64,000 nucleotides of DNA from Spirosoma lacussanchae (GTDB lineage: Bacteria > Bacteroidota > Bacteroidia > Cytophagales > Spirosomataceae). The DNA is taken from assembly GCF_005870035.1 (NCBI RefSeq), contig NZ_SWJG01000001.1:1413639-1477638 (forward strand). Direction: 5' to 3'. The number at the start of each line of letters is the position of its first letter. Within the stretch, counting starts at the first letter, position 1. Below the pieces are notes generated by a model that made no database searches, was not told the DNA's origin, and worked only from the letters and a program-made list of their open reading frames with translations. Of the stretch, positions 61,073-64,000 are shown one piece after another. Position numbers and translations under genes: made by a program.

Positions 61073-61921
61073 ATGAAACTGCAGTTCGAGAAAATAGAAC
61101 CCGAAGCCGGGAGTTCGTTTCGGGTAATTCATAGCACCGAAGCCGAGCCGTGCTGGGTGTACTGGCACTACCACCCCGAGTATGAAATTGTCTACATTCC
61201 GGTGGGCAGCGGCCAGCGACGCATCGGCACAAGCCTCTCCCGCTACGAAGCCGGTGAGCTGGTATTTATTGGCCCCAATCTGCCTCACCTGAACTTCAGC
61301 TACGGCACCGAGGGGCAGTATGAAGAGATCGTTGTGCAGATGCGCGAGGATTTTATGGGCGAGCACTTTCTGCAAAAACCGGAGCTGGCGCAGGTCCGCC
61401 GACTGTTTGAACGGTCGCATTCGGGACTGCTCTTTGGCGATGACACCCGGCAGCGCGTTGGCCCCTTACTGACCCAGCTGCCCCAGCAGCCACCGTTCGA
61501 GCGAATGCTGAGTCTGTTGCGGGTGCTGCACTACCTGGCCGACGCTACTGATGTAGAGCCGCTTCACGCCGACGGGGTTCGCTTCGACCTGAACCCGAAG
61601 GAAAAAGAACGCATCAACCGGGTTTGTCAGTACGTTGAACAGCATTATACCGAAGAAATAGACATCCGGGCGGTGGCAGACCTGGCCAGCCTGACCGTAC
61701 CGGCTTTTTGTCGGTATTTCAAGCGGATGACGCACCAGACGTTTACCGATTTCCTGAACGAATACCGAATCAGTCAGGCCCGGCGACTCCTGCATTCGGC
61801 GCGTACGGTGGCCGATATTGGCCTGTCGGTTGGTTTCAACAATCTCTCGCATTTCAACAAGACCTTCCGCGCCGTGACGGGTCAGACGCCGAGCGCGTAC
61901 CGGCGAGCCCTGGCTGGCTAA
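61073..61921 (+). CDS. AraC-family transcriptional regulator
   Basis: 282 aa. The N-terminal cupin sensor domain (about 1-110: WHYHPEYEIVYIPVGSGQRR, YEAGELVFIGPNLPHL) is linked to a C-terminal double helix-turn-helix (about 185-280: DIRAVADLASLTVPAFCRYFKR, RLLHSARTVADIGLSVGFNN, then FNKTFRAVTGQTPSAYRR). Likely senses a sugar or small metabolite. Divergent from msrA, so it may control the msrA-MFS genes. Confidence 0.9.
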   Translation: MKLQFEKIEPEAGSSFRVIHSTEAEPCWVYWHYHPEYEIVYIPVGSGQRRIGTSLSRYEAGELVFIGPNLPHLNFSYGTEGQYEEIVVQMREDFMGEHFLQKPELAQVRRLFERSHSGLLFGDDTRQRVGPLLTQLPQQPPFERMLSLLRVLHYLADATDVEPLHADGVRFDLNPKEKERINRVCQYVEQHYTEEIDIRAVADLASLTVPAFCRYFKRMTHQTFTDFLNEYRISQARRLLHSARTVADIGLSVGFNNLSHFNKTFRAVTGQTPSAYRRALAG

Positions 61922-62360
61922 ACCACCGTTGCCTAAAAACGCGCAACCGCTCACGTATGATCTTTTTGAAATGTGTTGGTAACTCCCGTTCTTTGGTAAG
62001 AGTCAATATACGCGTAGTTGTTACTGCCTACACTTAATATTAATTTGCTAATAATCAACAGGTTGATATTAAGTGGTGTTGCGTACAATACTATGTTGGG
62101 TGGTCGTCAATGCCAGGCTTTCATTTCCGGCTTTCGGACGACAAGTTGACCGCCTTAAGTGGGCAAGTTTGGGCTTCCCTTTCAGCGATTCGGCTGACAG
62201 GTTGCAGACCGCAGAGGTCAAGCTTTTTGCTCGTTCGGCAGGTTTCGGCTGACAAGCTAAATGCTGATACTATGCCTATTTAATAAGTAAGGTATGTATT
62301 TTGTAAACCTGTAACCAGCCAAAAATTGTAAATAATAGTAGAATTTAAATTTAAATAACA
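61922..62360. other. Accessory intergenic region with repeats
   Basis: 439 bp. Includes the second copy of the 39-nt repeat (62066-62104), then short CGGC-GACA type motifs (TTCGGACGACAAG, TTCGGCTGACAGG, TTCGGCTGACAAG) between about 62133 and 62257, resembling those around the caspase-TPR gene. Composition switches sharply to AT-rich after about 62260. No gene seen. Confidence 0.65.
62066..62104 (+). repeat. 39-nt repeat, copy 2, upstream of the CHAT gene
   Basis: 34 of 39 positions match 47874-47912. It lies 257 bp before the CHAT gene start, in the same orientation relative to its gene as copy 1. Confidence 0.85.
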
Positions 62361-63977
62361 ATGGATCTTTTAAACGTCTTTAAGAAACTAAGCTCATTCT
62401 TTTCTATTGAAACAGAGTCAGATAAAGATCATGAAGATCAACTTAAAAATGTAACTGGCGAGTATTATTTTCTGTCAATTGGTATAGATAATTACGATAA
62501 AGAAAAAGATCTTGACTTCAGTGTAAAAGATTCAGAGTACTTATTTAATGTTTGGGTAAATAACATTAAATTTAATATTAAAAATAAGAATATTTATAAA
62601 TTATATAATCATGAAGCTACTAAAACAAATATTATTTCTAATTTCGAAAGATTAAACAAGGCAATGAGCCCGAATGATCATTTAGTCATTCAGTTCTCAG
62701 GCCATAAATTTTCTAGTTTCAGAACTAGTTTTTTTATTCCTACAGATGGAGATCGTAAAAATATATATTCTTGTATCTCAAGCTATACAATTAATTCATA
62801 TATAGAAAAGATTCCAGCAAAAAAAATAGTATTAATATTAAATACAAACACTTACATTAGAAAAAATTCTTTACATAATAATTTATTGAAAAAGCAATTC
62901 AAGAGTTATTATAAAAATGATTCAAATATTAATCCCATTTATACGAGATTGGCGGAATTTCTTTCAAAAGATGAAATAAATCGTAGAAAAGAAATTTATT
63001 ACTTTATCAAATCAAGTAATAAAACTATAAACAAAGAGCCAATTATTGGCGAATGGCTTATTGATGACAAATATCTATCAAAAAATTTAAATAAAACGCA
63101 TCTTAAAATTAATCAATTGATTGATGAGAATAGGTTGCATGAAGCTTTAGATTCTATTGGAAAAATAGTTAGAAATAACGACGAACGCCTTGATAGTGAA
63201 GTAAGTACATTAAAATATAAGTTAGATCAAACTAATGATAAGTTAGAGAAAAGTGTAACTATAGATGAGGATTTAGAGAAAGAAAAATTAGTAAAAACTA
63301 AACAGCAAATTTCCGATTTGTCGAAATCTGTTATAAAAGAAATTAGTAATAATGGTTTTTATCTAGTGCACTTGCCAGAGAGAAAAGAAGTTAAAGAGTC
63401 ATTGCCTTCTGAAAAAACAATAATTTTGTTTGCCTCAGCAGATGCAGTAGATCAAAGTAGATTAAGGCTTGATGAAGAGTACAGAGAGATCGAATTTGAA
63501 TTAATGCAATCGAAACACAGAGATGACTATGAGCTAATTCCTTGTTTAGCAAGTCGGATTAGTGATTTACAAAAAAAGCTACTTAATCATAAACCTCAAA
63601 TAATACATTTTTCTGGGCATGGAACATGTACTGGCATTTGCCTTATCGGAAAAGAGGGAGGTAAAGCAAGTATTGTATCCAATGAGCCACTAGCAGAACT
63701 CTTTAAATTGTTTTCCCAGTATATTACTTGTATTTTTTTGAATTCATGCCATTCAATTAGCCAATCCCATTTGTTAAGCCAATATATCTCTAAGGTAATT
63801 TGCATGAAAAATACCGTAAAAGATGAAACGGCAATACACTTCGCTTCTTCTTTTTATGCTGCCTTAGCATCTGGATATGATATAGATTTTTCATTCGATT
63901 TTGCCAAAAATTCTATTGAGCTTAATAAACTTTCAGGTAGTGATATTCCGCTGTTATTAACAAAAATAGCAATTTAG
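62361..63977 (+). CDS. Degenerate caspase domain - adaptor-like linker - CHAT protease
   Basis: 538 aa, no signal peptide, so cytoplasmic. Residues about 32-235 form a caspase-like domain (YYFLSIGIDNY, LVIQFSGHK with His115), but where a DxC(H/R)SG Cys motif is expected it reads VLILNTNTYI, so the catalytic Cys is lost (Asn163). Residues about 246-332 (LKINQLIDENRLHEALDSIG onward) resemble effector-associated adaptor domains of bacterial conflict systems. Residues about 352-535 are a CHAT domain: TIILFASADAVDQSRLRLDE, REIEFELMQSKHRDDYEL, His420 in IIHFSGHGTC and Cys463 in IFLNSCHSIS, both intact. The gene is markedly AT-rich, unlike the rest of the window, indicating recent transfer. Confidence 0.87.
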   Translation: MDLLNVFKKLSSFFSIETESDKDHEDQLKNVTGEYYFLSIGIDNYDKEKDLDFSVKDSEYLFNVWVNNIKFNIKNKNIYKLYNHEATKTNIISNFERLNKAMSPNDHLVIQFSGHKFSSFRTSFFIPTDGDRKNIYSCISSYTINSYIEKIPAKKIVLILNTNTYIRKNSLHNNLLKKQFKSYYKNDSNINPIYTRLAEFLSKDEINRRKEIYYFIKSSNKTINKEPIIGEWLIDDKYLSKNLNKTHLKINQLIDENRLHEALDSIGKIVRNNDERLDSEVSTLKYKLDQTNDKLEKSVTIDEDLEKEKLVKTKQQISDLSKSVIKEISNNGFYLVHLPERKEVKESLPSEKTIILFASADAVDQSRLRLDEEYREIEFELMQSKHRDDYELIPCLASRISDLQKKLLNHKPQIIHFSGHGTCTGICLIGKEGGKASIVSNEPLAELFKLFSQYITCIFLNSCHSISQSHLLSQYISKVICMKNTVKDETAIHFASSFYAALASGYDIDFSFDFAKNSIELNKLSGSDIPLLLTKIAI

Positions 63978-64000
63978 TTTAATAAATAAGTTGCCAAGTG

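Noticed and set aside
1..64000. tRNA, rRNA or insertion sequence
   Set aside because: No clover-leaf with a recognisable T-arm, no rRNA-like stretch and no transposase were seen by eye; small RNAs cannot be excluded without a covariance-model search.

Overview
The window looks like chromosomal DNA from a GC-rich member of the Bacteroidota, most likely Cytophagales of the Spirosoma type. This is inferred from gene content; no database was searched. Supporting signs are a SusC/SusD pair, DUF5686 and carboxypeptidase-regulatory-domain proteins, the order parA-parB-DUF5683-dapB-lepB, start codons without clear Shine-Dalgarno sequences, and promoter-like TTG(N19)TAnnTTTG elements. Most genes are GC-rich. 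The last 1.7 kb is strikingly AT-rich.

Layout. 1-938: 3' part of a RhaT-like sugar transporter. 1420-5857: six-gene operon (fatty acid hydroxylase/sterol desaturase, peroxiredoxin-like, ACT-like, DUF1684, DUF4395, PhyH dioxygenase). 6150-16436: SusC/SusD, an exported cyanophycinase-like peptidase, two paralogous DoxX-like membrane proteins, a cytochrome c and a SoxC-type sulfite dehydrogenase. 16575-23405: amino acid permease, FAD oxidoreductase, putative sulfate exporter, methionine-type aminotransferase, AhpD-like protein, SDR. 23499-28177: chromosome partitioning and envelope housekeeping operon, preceded by a split parS-like palindrome. 28427-31904: ung, apaG, a methyltransferase and a copper-monooxygenase-like lipoprotein. 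31908-38265: signalling block (response regulator, CheB-CheR-PAS-kinase giant, CheB-like protein). 38348-47590: DEAD-box helicase with a long leader, DNA/RNA endonuclease, sugar isomerase, class II aldolase, M24 peptidase.

47591-51872 is an accessory region. An exported caspase-TPR protein with an EF-hand-like loop is bracketed by 85-bp direct repeats and preceded by further degenerate repeats. 51873-61921 returns to ordinary chromosomal genes (DUF5686 protein, GH5, metallophosphoesterase, MOSC, HAD, MFS, MsrA, AraC). The right edge (61922-64000) is accessory again: a second copy of the repeat found upstream of the caspase-TPR gene, then an AT-rich gene with a degenerate caspase-like domain, a helical linker resembling effector-associated adaptor domains, and an apparently intact CHAT protease domain. 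This is the best candidate for an undescribed conflict or cell-death system.

How the genes fit together. The SusCD-cyanophycinase genes suggest uptake and breakdown of an oligopeptide or polyamide. SoxC/cytochrome c, the DoxX-like proteins and the sulfate exporter together suggest sulfite oxidation with sulfate disposal. The signalling block couples CheB/CheR modules to a kinase, with no chemoreceptor or CheA beside it. Start codons were moved inward from the longest open frame wherever a signal peptide or family N-terminus argued for it, and this is stated in each entry.
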